The position numbers were made by a program, and so were the translations under genes. From assembly GCF_002797555.1 (NCBI RefSeq), contig NZ_PGFA01000001.1, positions 62,001-126,000 of the forward strand: a stretch of 64,000 nucleotides of DNA, written 5' to 3'. The DNA is from Hymenobacter chitinivorans DSM 11115. Its GTDB lineage: Bacteria > Bacteroidota > Bacteroidia > Cytophagales > Hymenobacteraceae. Below, one piece after another: positions 1 to 8,303 of this stretch (the first letter of the stretch is position 1; every line of letters starts with the position of its first letter). The notes under the pieces were generated by a model. That model did no database searches and was not told the origin of the DNA. It saw nothing but the letters and a program-made list of their open reading frames with translations.

Positions 1-1304
1 CGCTGGGCGCCCCGGCTACTTACGCCCGCCTGGGCCTGCAGGCCGGGGCCGTAGTCCAGACCTTCTACGCGCAGCGGGGTTTCGAACCGGCCTGGACGGA
101 TGCTTCCGCTGGCTGGAGTAGTCCGGCCCGGGAGGCGGTGCAGCTGCTGGGCCGGGCCCGGGAGTTTGGCCTGCGCCCGGCCACCTACGGCCACTCCCTG
201 CTGGTTGCTCTGCCCGATTCGCTGGCGGCGGCCACCACCACCGACGCCCGCAGCCGGCAGCTGGCCACCTTCGAGCTGCGCCTCACCGATGCCCTGCTGC
301 GTTACGCGGCCCACCTGCGCGCCGGGCAGCTCGACGCCCGCACTCTGCAGCCCGTCCCGCTCGGGGGCGAAGCAGCCCGGCAGGCCACCGCCGCGCTGGA
401 GCAGGCCCTGGCCGCGGCAACCTTGGCGCCGGCCTTGCTGCAGGGCCAGCCCCGCAGCTTTACTTACCGGCAGGTGCAGCAGGCCTGGAGCCAGCAGCTG
501 GCCGTCACCGATTCGCTGGGACTGACCGGCAACGAGGCCGACTTCCGGCGGGTGGCCGTGAATCTGGAGCGGCTGCGTTGGGAAACCCCGGCGGCCGATA
601 CCGGCGAGGTGGCCCTGGTCAATATTCCGGCGTTTCGGCTGCAAATACTCAAGAATGGGCGGGTAGTGCAAAGCCACCGGGTGGTGGTGGGCAAGCCCGA
701 AACGCCCACGCCCACGCTCAGCAGCCGGCTTATCGTTTTCGTGACGGCGCCCGACTGGCGGGTGCCCTATAGTATTGCCGTGCGCGAAATACTGCCCCAG
801 CTCCAGGACGACCCCAGCTTCCTCTACGACAACCACTACCGTCTCTACGACGCCCGGGGCCGGCTGGTGAACCCCTGGCACGTGCCCTGGCGCACGGTCA
901 CGCCCGAAACGTTTCCCTACACCATTCGGCAAACGGCGGGGCGGCACAATGCCCTGGGCAACATCGTGTTTTACTTCTCCAACCAGCACAGCGTCTTTCT
1001 GCACGACACGCCGGCGCGCAGCCTGTTTCAGCGGCCCCAGCGCGCCCTGAGCCACGGCTGCGTGCGGGTCGAGAAGCCGCTGGCCTTGGCTACCTACCTG
1101 CTGCGGCGCGAAAACCAGCAGGCGGCCCTGACCAGTGTGCGCCGCAGCATTGCCCAGCGCGAGAAGTGCCGCTTCGACCTGGCCCAGGGCCTGCCCCTGC
1201 AGATTCGCTACTACACCTGCCAGGCCGACAACGGCCGGCTGCAGTTTTATGCCGACGTGTACTGCCAGGACGAGCCCCTGCTGGCCGCTTTGTTTGGGCG
1301 CTAA
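1..1304 (+). CDS. L,D-transpeptidase (YcbB/YkuD type), 5' partial
   Basis: The reading frame is open from the left edge of the window (frame starting at base 3), so the true start lies upstream. The visible N-terminal part (FYAQRGFEPAWT) resembles the scaffold region of YcbB-type L,D-transpeptidases. The C-terminal half carries a YkuD catalytic domain with the signature SHGCVRVEKP; the catalytic Cys codon is at about 1059-1061. Enzymes of this family form 3-3 cross-links in peptidoglycan in the periplasm. An ATG at 138 exists, but the conserved upstream residues argue against it as the start. About 90 residues follow the HGCVR motif; they include a conserved-looking FDLAQGLPLQIRYYT segment typical of this family's C-terminus. 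Confidence 0.88.
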   Translation, partial: LGAPATYARLGLQAGAVVQTFYAQRGFEPAWTDASAGWSSPAREAVQLLGRAREFGLRPATYGHSLLVALPDSLAAATTTDARSRQLATFELRLTDALLRYAAHLRAGQLDARTLQPVPLGGEAARQATAALEQALAAATLAPALLQGQPRSFTYRQVQQAWSQQLAVTDSLGLTGNEADFRRVAVNLERLRWETPAADTGEVALVNIPAFRLQILKNGRVVQSHRVVVGKPETPTPTLSSRLIVFVTAPDWRVPYSIAVREILPQLQDDPSFLYDNHYRLYDARGRLVNPWHVPWRTVTPETFPYTIRQTAGRHNALGNIVFYFSNQHSVFLHDTPARSLFQRPQRALSHGCVRVEKPLALATYLLRRENQQAALTSVRRSIAQREKCRFDLAQGLPLQIRYYTCQADNGRLQFYADVYCQDEPLLAALFGR

Positions 1305-1487
1305 AGCCGCGCTGCCTACCCCCAACGGCCGGTTGATACCGCCTAAGCCGGGGTTGGTGTAATAAACTTCCGCCGCCCAGCGCGGCCCACTACCTTTCCA
1401 CTATCAATTGAACTCCAGAGTACTTGTCAGGGCCCGACCCGGGTACGTATGGTGGAGAAGGGATACAATTGGTTTGGAAGAGAAGTA

Positions 1488-1519
1488 AAAAAAGGCACCT
1501 AGTAAGGTGCCTTTTTTTG
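1488..1519. terminator. Intrinsic terminator, probably bidirectional
   Basis: AAAGGCACCT and AGGTGCCTTT form a perfect 10-bp stem around an AGTA loop, with A and T runs on the two sides. It lies between the plus-strand L,D-transpeptidase gene and the minus-strand helix-turn-helix gene, so it can serve both convergent genes. Confidence 0.85.
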
Positions 1520-1555
1520 TGCGGGTTCGGCGCGGAGCAAAAAGCCGGGCCGCCG

Positions 1556-2008
1556 TTAGTGGCAGGCCCCAGTCACGGGCGTGGTCTGCCGGATCCGCTT
1601 CAGAGCTTTGCTCACGGTGACGTAGCTGATGGAGGGGGTGTAGCCGGCGCCCACCAAGAACTCGGCTAGCTGGCGCAGGCTCCAGGAGGCTTGCGGCTCG
1701 TCGGCCACCAGGTGAGTTAGGGCGGCTTCGGCGGCGGGGGTGAGCTTGGTGGGTGCGCCGCCCTGCACCGAGGCCGCCAGGTAGGCCGTGAGGCCCAGGC
1801 GGCGGTAGGCGCGGCGCATAGCGTACACCCGGTCGTCGGTGGTGCCCAGGCGCTGGGCGCAGGCCGCCGCCGAGTGGCCCGCGGCCCAGTACAGCAGCAC
1901 CTGAGCCCGATTGTGCTGCACCGGCAGCAAGTCGTTCTGGCGCAGGTAGTCGTCGAGCTGCTGGCGCTGCCGGAGAGTGAGGTGGAGAGTTTGCCGCTGG
2001 CGGCCCAT
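1556..2008 (-). CDS. Orphan helix-turn-helix protein, IS630-transposase N-terminus type
   Basis: The 150-aa protein resembles the DNA-binding N-terminal part of IS630-family transposases. A homeodomain-like helix-turn-helix lies at about residues 15-70 (LTLRQRQQLDDYL...NRAQVLLYWAAG.S...CAQRLGTTDDRV) and a second winged-helix-like part at about 90-140 (LTPAAEAALTHLV...WSLRQLAEFL). No DDE catalytic domain follows: the stop is close to a terminator and only 251 bp separate it from the next gene. No terminal inverted repeats were seen. It is either an insertion-sequence remnant or a domesticated regulator. It is the last gene of the minus-strand PUL block, 50 bp after the transporter gene, so read-through from that operon is possible. 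Confidence 0.6.
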   Translation of the reverse strand: MGRQRQTLHLTLRQRQQLDDYLRQNDLLPVQHNRAQVLLYWAAGHSAAACAQRLGTTDDRVYAMRRAYRRLGLTAYLAASVQGGAPTKLTPAAEAALTHLVADEPQASWSLRQLAEFLVGAGYTPSISYVTVSKALKRIRQTTPVTGACH

Positions 2009-2058
2009 GAGCGTAGCTTGCTAAAGGATAAAGTATAAGAGGGCTAAAAGAAGCAGCC

Positions 2059-3327
2059 TTAGACGGCGGGCAGACGGAACACGTGCCCCTTGAGCCCGTA
2101 CCAGAAAATGTAGGCGTAGCAGAGCACAGGCAGCACGAAGGCCCAGCGCAGGGAGCTGGCATCGGCAACCACGGCGAAGAGCAGGGGCACGATGGCACCG
2201 CCCACGATGGCCACGTTCAGCAAACCCGAGGCCTGCTCGGTGTGCCGGCCCAGCCCGGCCACGGCCAGGGTGAAGATGGTGGCAAACATGATGGAGTTCA
2301 TCAGGCCCACGGCCAGCAGGCTCCACATGGCCACTTCGCCCCGGGTCAGGGCCGAGATGATGAGCAGCAGCACGGCGCCAATAGCGTTGAAGGCCAGCAA
2401 CCGGCCGGGGTTAAACTTATTGAGCAGGTAAGCTCCAATAAAGCGGCCCACCATGGCCCCGCCCCAGTAGTACGACACCTGCTTGCCAGCCACGGCCGGG
2501 GCCATATTCATTACCTCGGGCAAATGCAAATAGCTCACAATGTGGGAGCCAATAGCTACTTCCCCGCCCACGTAAGCGAAGATGCCCACCATGCCCAGCA
2601 GCAGGTGGCGGTACTGCAAGATGCTCTGGGAAGAGGAGCCGGCCGCCGGGGCGTGCGTAATAGTCGGGAGCTTGAGCAGGGCCAGCAGGGCGCTGATGAC
2701 CAGCAGCACGGCCCCGATGCCCAGGTATGGTACCTGCACGGCGCGCACGTCGATGGCCGCCGCGGCCTGGGGCGTATCCAGGGCCGGCAGGTGGGACAAA
2801 ATCAGCCAGGTGCCCAGCAGCGGGGCCACAGTGGTGCCCAGCGAGTTGAAGGCCTGGGTGAGCGTGAGCCGGGCCGGGGCCGAGCGGGCCGGACCCAGAA
2901 TGGCTACGTAAGGGTTGCCGGCCACTTGCAGCAGCACCACCCCGGTAGCCAGCACAAACAGCGCCGCCAGAAACAGCCCGTAGCTGCGGCTGGCCGCGGC
3001 CGGGTAAAACAGGAAGCAGCCCAGGGCCGCCACCACGAAGCCCGTGAGCATACCGCCCTTGTAGCCCAGGCGCTTAACCAGCCAGCCGGCCGGAATGCCC
3101 ATCACGAAGTAGGCTCCAAAAAAGCAGAAGTTAATCAGGTTGGCCTGGGTGTAGTTGAGCTGGAAAATGGACTTGAGGTAGGGAATCAGGATGTCGTTGA
3201 GGCAGGTGATAAAGCCCATCATGAAGAAGAGCACCGTCAGCGACGACAAGGCCGAGGTGTAGCTCGGGGTGTTCTGGTCGTGGTCGGTGGTGGGCGGACC
3301 CAGGGTGGAAGGAGCAACTACAGCCAT
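2059..3327 (-). CDS. Sugar MFS transporter, FucP/GluP (fucose/glucose-galactose) family
   Basis: The 422-aa protein has about twelve hydrophobic membrane segments and the features of the FucP branch of the major facilitator superfamily: an N-terminal LTVLFFMMGFITCLNDILIP segment and the VAGNPYVAILGP segment in the middle of the N-terminal half. Family members carry out proton-coupled uptake of monosaccharides across the inner membrane. The start at 3327 (MAVVAPSTLG) was chosen because the frame extends 94 codons further upstream only as low-complexity, Arg/Pro-rich sequence that runs into the neighbouring gene. It follows the SGNH esterase gene by 47 bp on the same strand at the end of the glycanase cluster. 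The natural reading is uptake of the monosaccharide (glucose) released by the upstream glycosidases; the exact sugar cannot be read from sequence. Confidence 0.88.
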   Translation of the reverse strand: MAVVAPSTLGPPTTDHDQNTPSYTSALSSLTVLFFMMGFITCLNDILIPYLKSIFQLNYTQANLINFCFFGAYFVMGIPAGWLVKRLGYKGGMLTGFVVAALGCFLFYPAAASRSYGLFLAALFVLATGVVLLQVAGNPYVAILGPARSAPARLTLTQAFNSLGTTVAPLLGTWLILSHLPALDTPQAAAAIDVRAVQVPYLGIGAVLLVISALLALLKLPTITHAPAAGSSSQSILQYRHLLLGMVGIFAYVGGEVAIGSHIVSYLHLPEVMNMAPAVAGKQVSYYWGGAMVGRFIGAYLLNKFNPGRLLAFNAIGAVLLLIISALTRGEVAMWSLLAVGLMNSIMFATIFTLAVAGLGRHTEQASGLLNVAIVGGAIVPLLFAVVADASSLRWAFVLPVLCYAYIFWYGLKGHVFRLPAV

Positions 3328-3374
3328 GCGGAAAAAAGAGGAAAGGGAGAGAAAAAGCGGAAGGGGTAAACGGG

Positions 3375-4115
3375 TTATTTGCGCTTGAGAGCCTGGGCCA
3401 CGGCCTGGTTGAGCAGGGGCTCCATCACCCGGTAGCCGGCCAGGTTGGGGTGCACGCCGTCCTCGCCGTACACTTTCTTCAGGCCCTGCTGCTCGTCGGC
3501 CATCGGGGTATGGAAGTCGAGGTAGACTAGGTGCTGCTGGTCGGCGTAGGCTCGGAACTGCCGGTTGAGGGCCACAATTTTGGGTGCCGGATTCAGGCCC
3601 TTGCGCCACCAGAAGTCGGTGGCGGGCAGCACCGAGGCCAGCACCACCCGAATGCGGTGGGCCTGGGCCAGCTCCACCATGCTCTTGATGTTGCTCATGG
3701 TGTGCTCGGGCACGTAGGGGCCGCCATTCTCGGCCACGTCGTTGGTACCCACGATGATGACCACCACGGCCGGCCGCAGGTCGATGACGTCCTGGCGGAA
3801 GCGCAGCAGGGTTTGGCCGGTGTGCTGCCCGCTGATGCCCCGCCCGATGTAGCCGTAGGGCTTGCCGGCAAAGAAGGCCGAGTCAGTCTTGACCCAGCCT
3901 TCGGTAATGGAGTTGCCAATAATGACCACCCGGGCCGGACTGGCCGGCGGGGCGGGCAGCCGCTCGTTGGCCGCGGCGTAGCGCTTCAGATTAGCGTAGT
4001 CGGCTGGGGGCTGCTGCTGGGCCCGGGCCGCTACCGGCGCCAGCAGGGCCACCGCCAGCAGCAGGCGGCGCACTCGTGGCCAACGGAAAGCCAGCTGTTT
4101 TGGGAGAGTAATCAT
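3375..4115 (-). CDS. Secreted SGNH/GDSL-type esterase or acetylhydrolase
   Basis: The 246-aa protein has an Arg-rich N-terminus, a hydrophobic core and an AxA-like cleavage region (VAARAQQQ), so it is probably exported. The SGNH blocks are all visible: block I GNSITEG with the nucleophile Ser69, block II GISG, block III GTND, and block V GEDGVHPN with Asp219 and His222. The fold is used by lipases, acetylxylan esterases and platelet-activating-factor-like acetylhydrolases. Its position in a glycanase cluster suggests removal of acyl groups from a polysaccharide or oligosaccharide, but the substrate is an inference. The 363-bp gap upstream holds a 21-bp repeat array. Confidence 0.88.
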   Translation of the reverse strand: MITLPKQLAFRWPRVRRLLLAVALLAPVAARAQQQPPADYANLKRYAAANERLPAPPASPARVVIIGNSITEGWVKTDSAFFAGKPYGYIGRGISGQHTGQTLLRFRQDVIDLRPAVVVIIVGTNDVAENGGPYVPEHTMSNIKSMVELAQAHRIRVVLASVLPATDFWWRKGLNPAPKIVALNRQFRAYADQQHLVYLDFHTPMADEQQGLKKVYGEDGVHPNLAGYRVMEPLLNQAVAQALKRK

Positions 4116-4293
4116 GCCTGATGAAACCGGGAAAATCGCGCAAGCGGCCGGCGGGGCGGCGGCCGGAGCGAAAGTGGGCTGAGAAGAGAAGTAAAGAGTC
4201 CGGCAACCGGCGGGCTGGTAGCCGCAATAGCCACCCGCCGCCCCGAGGCCCCAGCTACCGTGTCTGAAACATCAAATTAGCTATGGGATGCCT

Positions 4294-4440
4294 CTTCGGT
4301 CGTTGTAGTTGGCGCTTCGGGGGCTACGTGCGAGACTTCGGGCGGTGTGCGGGAAGCTTCGCTTGCTGTGGGCAGACCTTCGGACGCTGTAGTTGCGGCT
4401 TCGGGTGCTGTTTCCAGGGCTTCGGGGCGGCTAGGGGCAG
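4294..4440. repeat. Seven degenerate tandem 21-bp repeats
   Basis: Seven consecutive 21-bp units each begin CTTCG on the plus strand (at 4294, 4315, 4336, 4357, 4378, 4399 and 4420), with a loose consensus CTTCGGGNGCTGT followed by a G-rich tail. The period is a multiple of three, so open frames run through both strands; the minus frame reads as seven heptads of PEAxxTA type. It fills most of the 363-bp gap between the SGNH esterase and the downstream GH30 gene. The unit is related to the 21-bp units at 25412-25579 (shared CTTCrGGnGyT on the appropriate strand). I see no ribosome-binding context that would make it a gene. Confidence 0.85.
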
Positions 4441-4478
4441 CTTTTTGAGAGGCAGCGCAGCTCCACATCGGTTAGCCG

Positions 4479-5954
4479 CTAGTTGATAACGAGCGTCATG
4501 ATGGAGTGGGGCAGGCTGCTGACAGCGGCGGCCTGGCCCTGCATCCAGAGCTGGAAGTCCTGCTTTTGGTCGCCGTCGTTCATTACTACCACGGCTACTT
4601 TGCCGTCGGTGTTGAGGAAGGCGGTGGTGCTCAGGTGGTCCCGGTTGGAGGAGCTGACGATGCGCTTGGCGCCGGGGCGGATAAACTTGGAGAAGTGCCC
4701 GATGTAGTAGTAAATGTTGGTATACACCAGCTTGCCCGTGCGCGTATCGCCGATAAGCGGGGCGTAGCAGAAGTTCTTGACGTGGTTGGGGCCGCCCTGC
4801 TCGTCGAGCAGCACGTTCCAGTCGGTCCAGCCCACGTTGCCGTTGTTGAAGTCGTTAATCATCGACATGCCGTACTTCTCGCCCAGGGCCCAGTCGTTGA
4901 CCTTGCTGAAGTCGAACTTCTCGATGCAGGCCTCGGTGAGCAGCAGGTTCATATTGGGGTAGGTTTCGTGCACCCGGCGCACGTTGTCGAACATCATGCT
5001 GCTGCCGGTCCAGGTTTCGTACCAGTGGTAACCCACGCCCCACACGTACTGGGCCGCCTTGGGGTCGTCGAGAATGGTGCTGGCGCGCTGGTAGACCTGG
5101 TCCCGGTTGTGGTCCCAGGCAATGAGCTTCCGGTCGCCCAGGCCGCTCTTCTTCAGCGTGGGCCCCAAGTATTCCTTGATAAAGTCGCGCTCCTCGGTGG
5201 CCGTAAACAGGCAGGATTCCCACTTCTGCACGGCCATGGGCTCGTTCTGGGTGCTCAGGCCCCAAATCGGAATGCCCTGGCGCTCATACTCCCGGATAAA
5301 CTTCACGTAGTGGTCGGCCCAGGTCTGGCGGTACTGGGGCAGCAGCTTGCCGCCCTTGAGGCGGTTGCTGTTGTCCTTCATCCAGGCCGGCGGGCTCCAG
5401 GGCGCCACGTACATCGTGAGCTTGCCCCCGGCGGCGGCAATGGCCTGCTTGATAAACGGAATGCGGTACTGCTCGTCGTGCTTGACGCTGAAGGTCTTCA
5501 GGCTCTCGTCCTTGTCGGCCACGTAGTCGTAGGGGGCGCTGCTGAAGTCGGAGCTGGCAATGGTGGTGCGGGCCAGGGTGTAGCCAATGCCCTTGGTGGG
5601 GCTGTAGTAGGCCTGCATGAATTCCTGCTGCTGGTCTTTGCTGAGCTTGGCGTAGGTTTCGGCCGCCGCGTCGGTCAGGGCTCCCCCGATGCCGAGCATC
5701 GTCTGAAACGTCTTGGTGGGGTCCACGAATACGCACACCTGGGTTTCCAGCGGTTGGGGCGCGGGCTGAAAACTCAGGCTGGAGCCGGCGGCCAGGCGTT
5801 GGTCGGTACCGGCTACGGTGGCGTACACCTGGGCCTTTTTGCCGGCCACGGAGTAGGCTTTAAAGTTGCGGGCGGGGTTGGCCGCGTTCTGCGCCAGCAC
5901 CCCACCCACGGTCAGGGTCGAGAGCAGCAGGGAAGAAAGAAACTTGTTGAGCAT
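4479..5954 (-). CDS. Glycoside hydrolase family 30 (glucosylceramidase/beta-glucosidase type)
   Basis: The 491-aa secreted enzyme starts with a signal peptide (MLNKFLSSLLLSTLTVGGVLAQ). The GH30 (beta/alpha)8 barrel begins near residue 75 with FQTMLGIGGALTDAAAE. The acid/base glutamate is Glu238 in STQNEP and the nucleophile is Glu341 in LLTEACIE. A C-terminal beta-rich region (FIRPGAKRIVSSSNRD...VAVVVMNDGDQ) matches the side beta-domain of the family. GH30 members cleave beta-linked glucans, glucosylceramide or xylosides depending on subfamily. It differs clearly from the two other GH30 genes in this cluster (no lipobox, different catalytic surroundings), so it probably acts on another bond or on shorter oligosaccharides. 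It is transcribed with the GH5 gene, 84 bp downstream of it. Confidence 0.92.
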   Translation of the reverse strand: MLNKFLSSLLLSTLTVGGVLAQNAANPARNFKAYSVAGKKAQVYATVAGTDQRLAAGSSLSFQPAPQPLETQVCVFVDPTKTFQTMLGIGGALTDAAAETYAKLSKDQQQEFMQAYYSPTKGIGYTLARTTIASSDFSSAPYDYVADKDESLKTFSVKHDEQYRIPFIKQAIAAAGGKLTMYVAPWSPPAWMKDNSNRLKGGKLLPQYRQTWADHYVKFIREYERQGIPIWGLSTQNEPMAVQKWESCLFTATEERDFIKEYLGPTLKKSGLGDRKLIAWDHNRDQVYQRASTILDDPKAAQYVWGVGYHWYETWTGSSMMFDNVRRVHETYPNMNLLLTEACIEKFDFSKVNDWALGEKYGMSMINDFNNGNVGWTDWNVLLDEQGGPNHVKNFCYAPLIGDTRTGKLVYTNIYYYIGHFSKFIRPGAKRIVSSSNRDHLSTTAFLNTDGKVAVVVMNDGDQKQDFQLWMQGQAAAVSSLPHSIMTLVIN

Positions 5955-6038
5955 GATAAGGGAAGGATGCGCGGGGAGGACCGCCTAAGCGGCCCGTCGG
6001 CGGAGAGGCGCCGACGGGCCGCGGGTAAAAAAATCAGG

Positions 6039-8162
6039 CTAGCGGCTGATAACCAGGCGGCGCTGCAGCTGGCCCTCGGTGGTGCCGAGGCGCAGCACAT
6101 ACACGCCGGCCGGCAACGCCGCCACGTTCAGGGTAAAAGTGTTCAGACCAGTAGTAGCCGGAGCGGCCGGGCGTTGGAGCACGGTTTTGCCCAGCATATC
6201 CACCAGCTCTACGCGCAACGGCTGGGCTTGGGTGGCGGTGTAGTCAAAAGTTAGCGTGGTAGTTACGGTGGTGGGGTAGAGCTGCAGGCGCGCATCGGCC
6301 GCCGAGCCGGCCGTGGCCGCCAGGGCCGGGCGGGCCGCCCCCTGGTCCGAGAAGTACCAGCGCTGGTTGTTGCCGCCGCCGTAAGTCCACATGTGAATAG
6401 CGGCGCCGTCGGCGGTGGAGTTGTTTTCCACGTCGAGGGCCTTACCGCTGTACTTGCTGATGATGCGGTAGGTGCCGTCGCCATTGCTCAGAATCTGCCA
6501 GTACTGGCTGTCCTGGCTCAGCCAGTCCCACTGGTGCACGGCGGCGCCGTCGGCAGTGCTGGGGCCAGCAATGTCGAGGCTCTTGTTGCTGTTCAAATTC
6601 ACGATGCGTACGTAGCCGCCGCCGGCATCCACGAGCTTCCACTTCTGGCTGGCCGAGGCCACCCAGCCCCACTGCTGCACCCGGCCGCCGTTTACCTGGG
6701 AGTTGGCCGATACTTCCATGGCCTTGCCCCCGTTCTTGGAGCTGATTTCGTAGATGCGCCCGATGCTGGGGCCGCTGGGCGTGGCGGTGGTGCCGTTGTA
6801 GTTGCCGCCGCCGGGGTAGTTAATAATGCCGTTCTGGTTTGGCGACACAGCCGCCACGGTCGTGTTAGGCACGCAGTTGGCCCACTGAATGTTGGTCAGC
6901 ACCTGGTTCAGGCCCGCCGGGCCGTCCACCACGTAGGGCGGGTTGATGTGCATAAAGGCCGGGTTGCTGCGGTCCTCGAAGCGCTTGTAGGTCCAGTGGC
7001 ACCAGCCGATGCCCACCGAGTTCAGGTTCTTGGCCGCGTCGCGCATCCAGGTGTCGGTGTTTTCGCCGGTTTCACCCACCCAAATCGGCACGTTGTGGGT
7101 CGAGCGGAAGTTGCGCAGGTTACCGATAAAGCGCAGGTCGTTGGCCCCGCCGCCGGTCGAGTTCACGCCGTTGTCCATCTCATACCCGCCGCCGCTGTAG
7201 CGGTGGGAGTTATACACCAGGTTGGTGCGGTTGGAGAAGGTAAAGGGCTCCATGTAGTTGTAGTCGTTGCCCCAGCCGTTGCCCTCGACCAAAATCAGGT
7301 GGTTGTCGCCCTGACTCCGAATGGAGGTAATCAGGCGCTGCAGCACGTCGTGAATCTTGGGGTTGTTGGGGAAGTTGTTCGGCTCGTTGATCAAGTCGTA
7401 CATGGCCACCCGGGAGTCGTTCTTGTAGCGGTTCGAGACGAAGCGCCACAGCCGATCCAGCACGTCCTGGTTGATCTGCCGGTTCCAGAGGTCGTTGGCC
7501 ACAATCTGGTCGGCAATGTTGGCGTCGGTGCCCTGGGAACCCGGCACGGCGTGCATGTCGAGCACCACGTACATGTTGTTGGCCTGAGCCCAGGCCAGGG
7601 TGTTGTCAATCATGCGCAGCGCCGCCATGTTGGCCGGGTCTACGAAGAGCTGATTGTTGTTGTACCAGCCCGTGAGCTGGCTCACGTAGGAGTCGTACGA
7701 GACGGTGCCGCGCATCACGCTGTTGCGCACGGCCCGCTGGGCGGGCGTCAGAAACAGCTCGTAGTGCAGCGGCAGGCGCACGCAGTTGAAGCCCTTGCTG
7801 GCGATGTAGTCGATATCGGGCTTGGTGATGAAATTGTCGCGGTAGTTCTGGTAGAAGGTTTCCACGGCCGCGTCGCTCATGCCCGCGTTATAAAGGGTCT
7901 TTTTGACCTTGCCCTGGGTCTGCTTGCCGTCGAGGCCGGGCCAGCCCACTTTCATCATGTAACCTTCCTGCACGGCCCAGTTGCCCAGGTTCATGCCGTT
8001 CAGTATCACTTCCTGGTTGCTGGCATTAACGATGCGCTGCCCGTCGGCCCGCAAAAAGCTCTGGGCCGTGGCCTCGTGGCCCAGGACCAGGAAGCCGGTG
8101 GCCAGCACCAGCGCCGTGCGCAGCTGCCGCGCCGCACCCGCTAAAAAGGTAGTCTTGTTCAT
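6039..8162 (-). CDS. GH5 glycanase with ricin-type lectin and T9SS sorting domain
   Basis: The 707-aa protein has an N-terminal signal peptide ending near ATAQS. A GH5 catalytic domain spans about residues 40-430: acid/base Glu260 in DLINEPNN and nucleophile Glu364 in WVGETGEN. A ricin-type beta-trefoil lectin at about 455-600 shows repeated QxW-type motifs (VQQWGW, VHQWDW, IHMWTY). The last 75-80 residues (ARLQLYPTTVTTTLTFDY...LPAGVYVLRLGTTEGQLQRRLVISR) are a T9SS type A sorting domain, so the enzyme is expected at the cell surface or secreted. The N-terminal LNGMNLGNWAVQEGYMM segment is typical of exo-glucanase-like GH5 proteins. In this PUL it probably degrades beta-glucan; the linkage is an inference. 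Confidence 0.92.
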   Translation of the reverse strand: MNKTTFLAGAARQLRTALVLATGFLVLGHEATAQSFLRADGQRIVNASNQEVILNGMNLGNWAVQEGYMMKVGWPGLDGKQTQGKVKKTLYNAGMSDAAVETFYQNYRDNFITKPDIDYIASKGFNCVRLPLHYELFLTPAQRAVRNSVMRGTVSYDSYVSQLTGWYNNNQLFVDPANMAALRMIDNTLAWAQANNMYVVLDMHAVPGSQGTDANIADQIVANDLWNRQINQDVLDRLWRFVSNRYKNDSRVAMYDLINEPNNFPNNPKIHDVLQRLITSIRSQGDNHLILVEGNGWGNDYNYMEPFTFSNRTNLVYNSHRYSGGGYEMDNGVNSTGGGANDLRFIGNLRNFRSTHNVPIWVGETGENTDTWMRDAAKNLNSVGIGWCHWTYKRFEDRSNPAFMHINPPYVVDGPAGLNQVLTNIQWANCVPNTTVAAVSPNQNGIINYPGGGNYNGTTATPSGPSIGRIYEISSKNGGKAMEVSANSQVNGGRVQQWGWVASASQKWKLVDAGGGYVRIVNLNSNKSLDIAGPSTADGAAVHQWDWLSQDSQYWQILSNGDGTYRIISKYSGKALDVENNSTADGAAIHMWTYGGGNNQRWYFSDQGAARPALAATAGSAADARLQLYPTTVTTTLTFDYTATQAQPLRVELVDMLGKTVLQRPAAPATTGLNTFTLNVAALPAGVYVLRLGTTEGQLQRRLVISR

Positions 8163-8303
8163 GTTCTGTGGGAATTTTGGTGGTGGAAAAAAACGGAGAG
8201 ACAGAGCGGAGAACAGGTGTGAGCGGGGCGGAAAGCGGAAGAGCGGAAAGCGGAGCGGGATAAGGGGAAAAGGAGGAAAAGCGGGTCTAGAAAAAAGCCG
8301 GGC

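Noticed and set aside
3328..3609. Longer N-terminus of the FucP-type transporter (94 extra codons)
   Set aside because: The extension is Arg/Pro-rich, overlaps the upstream gene's frame and is unlike any transporter N-terminus.
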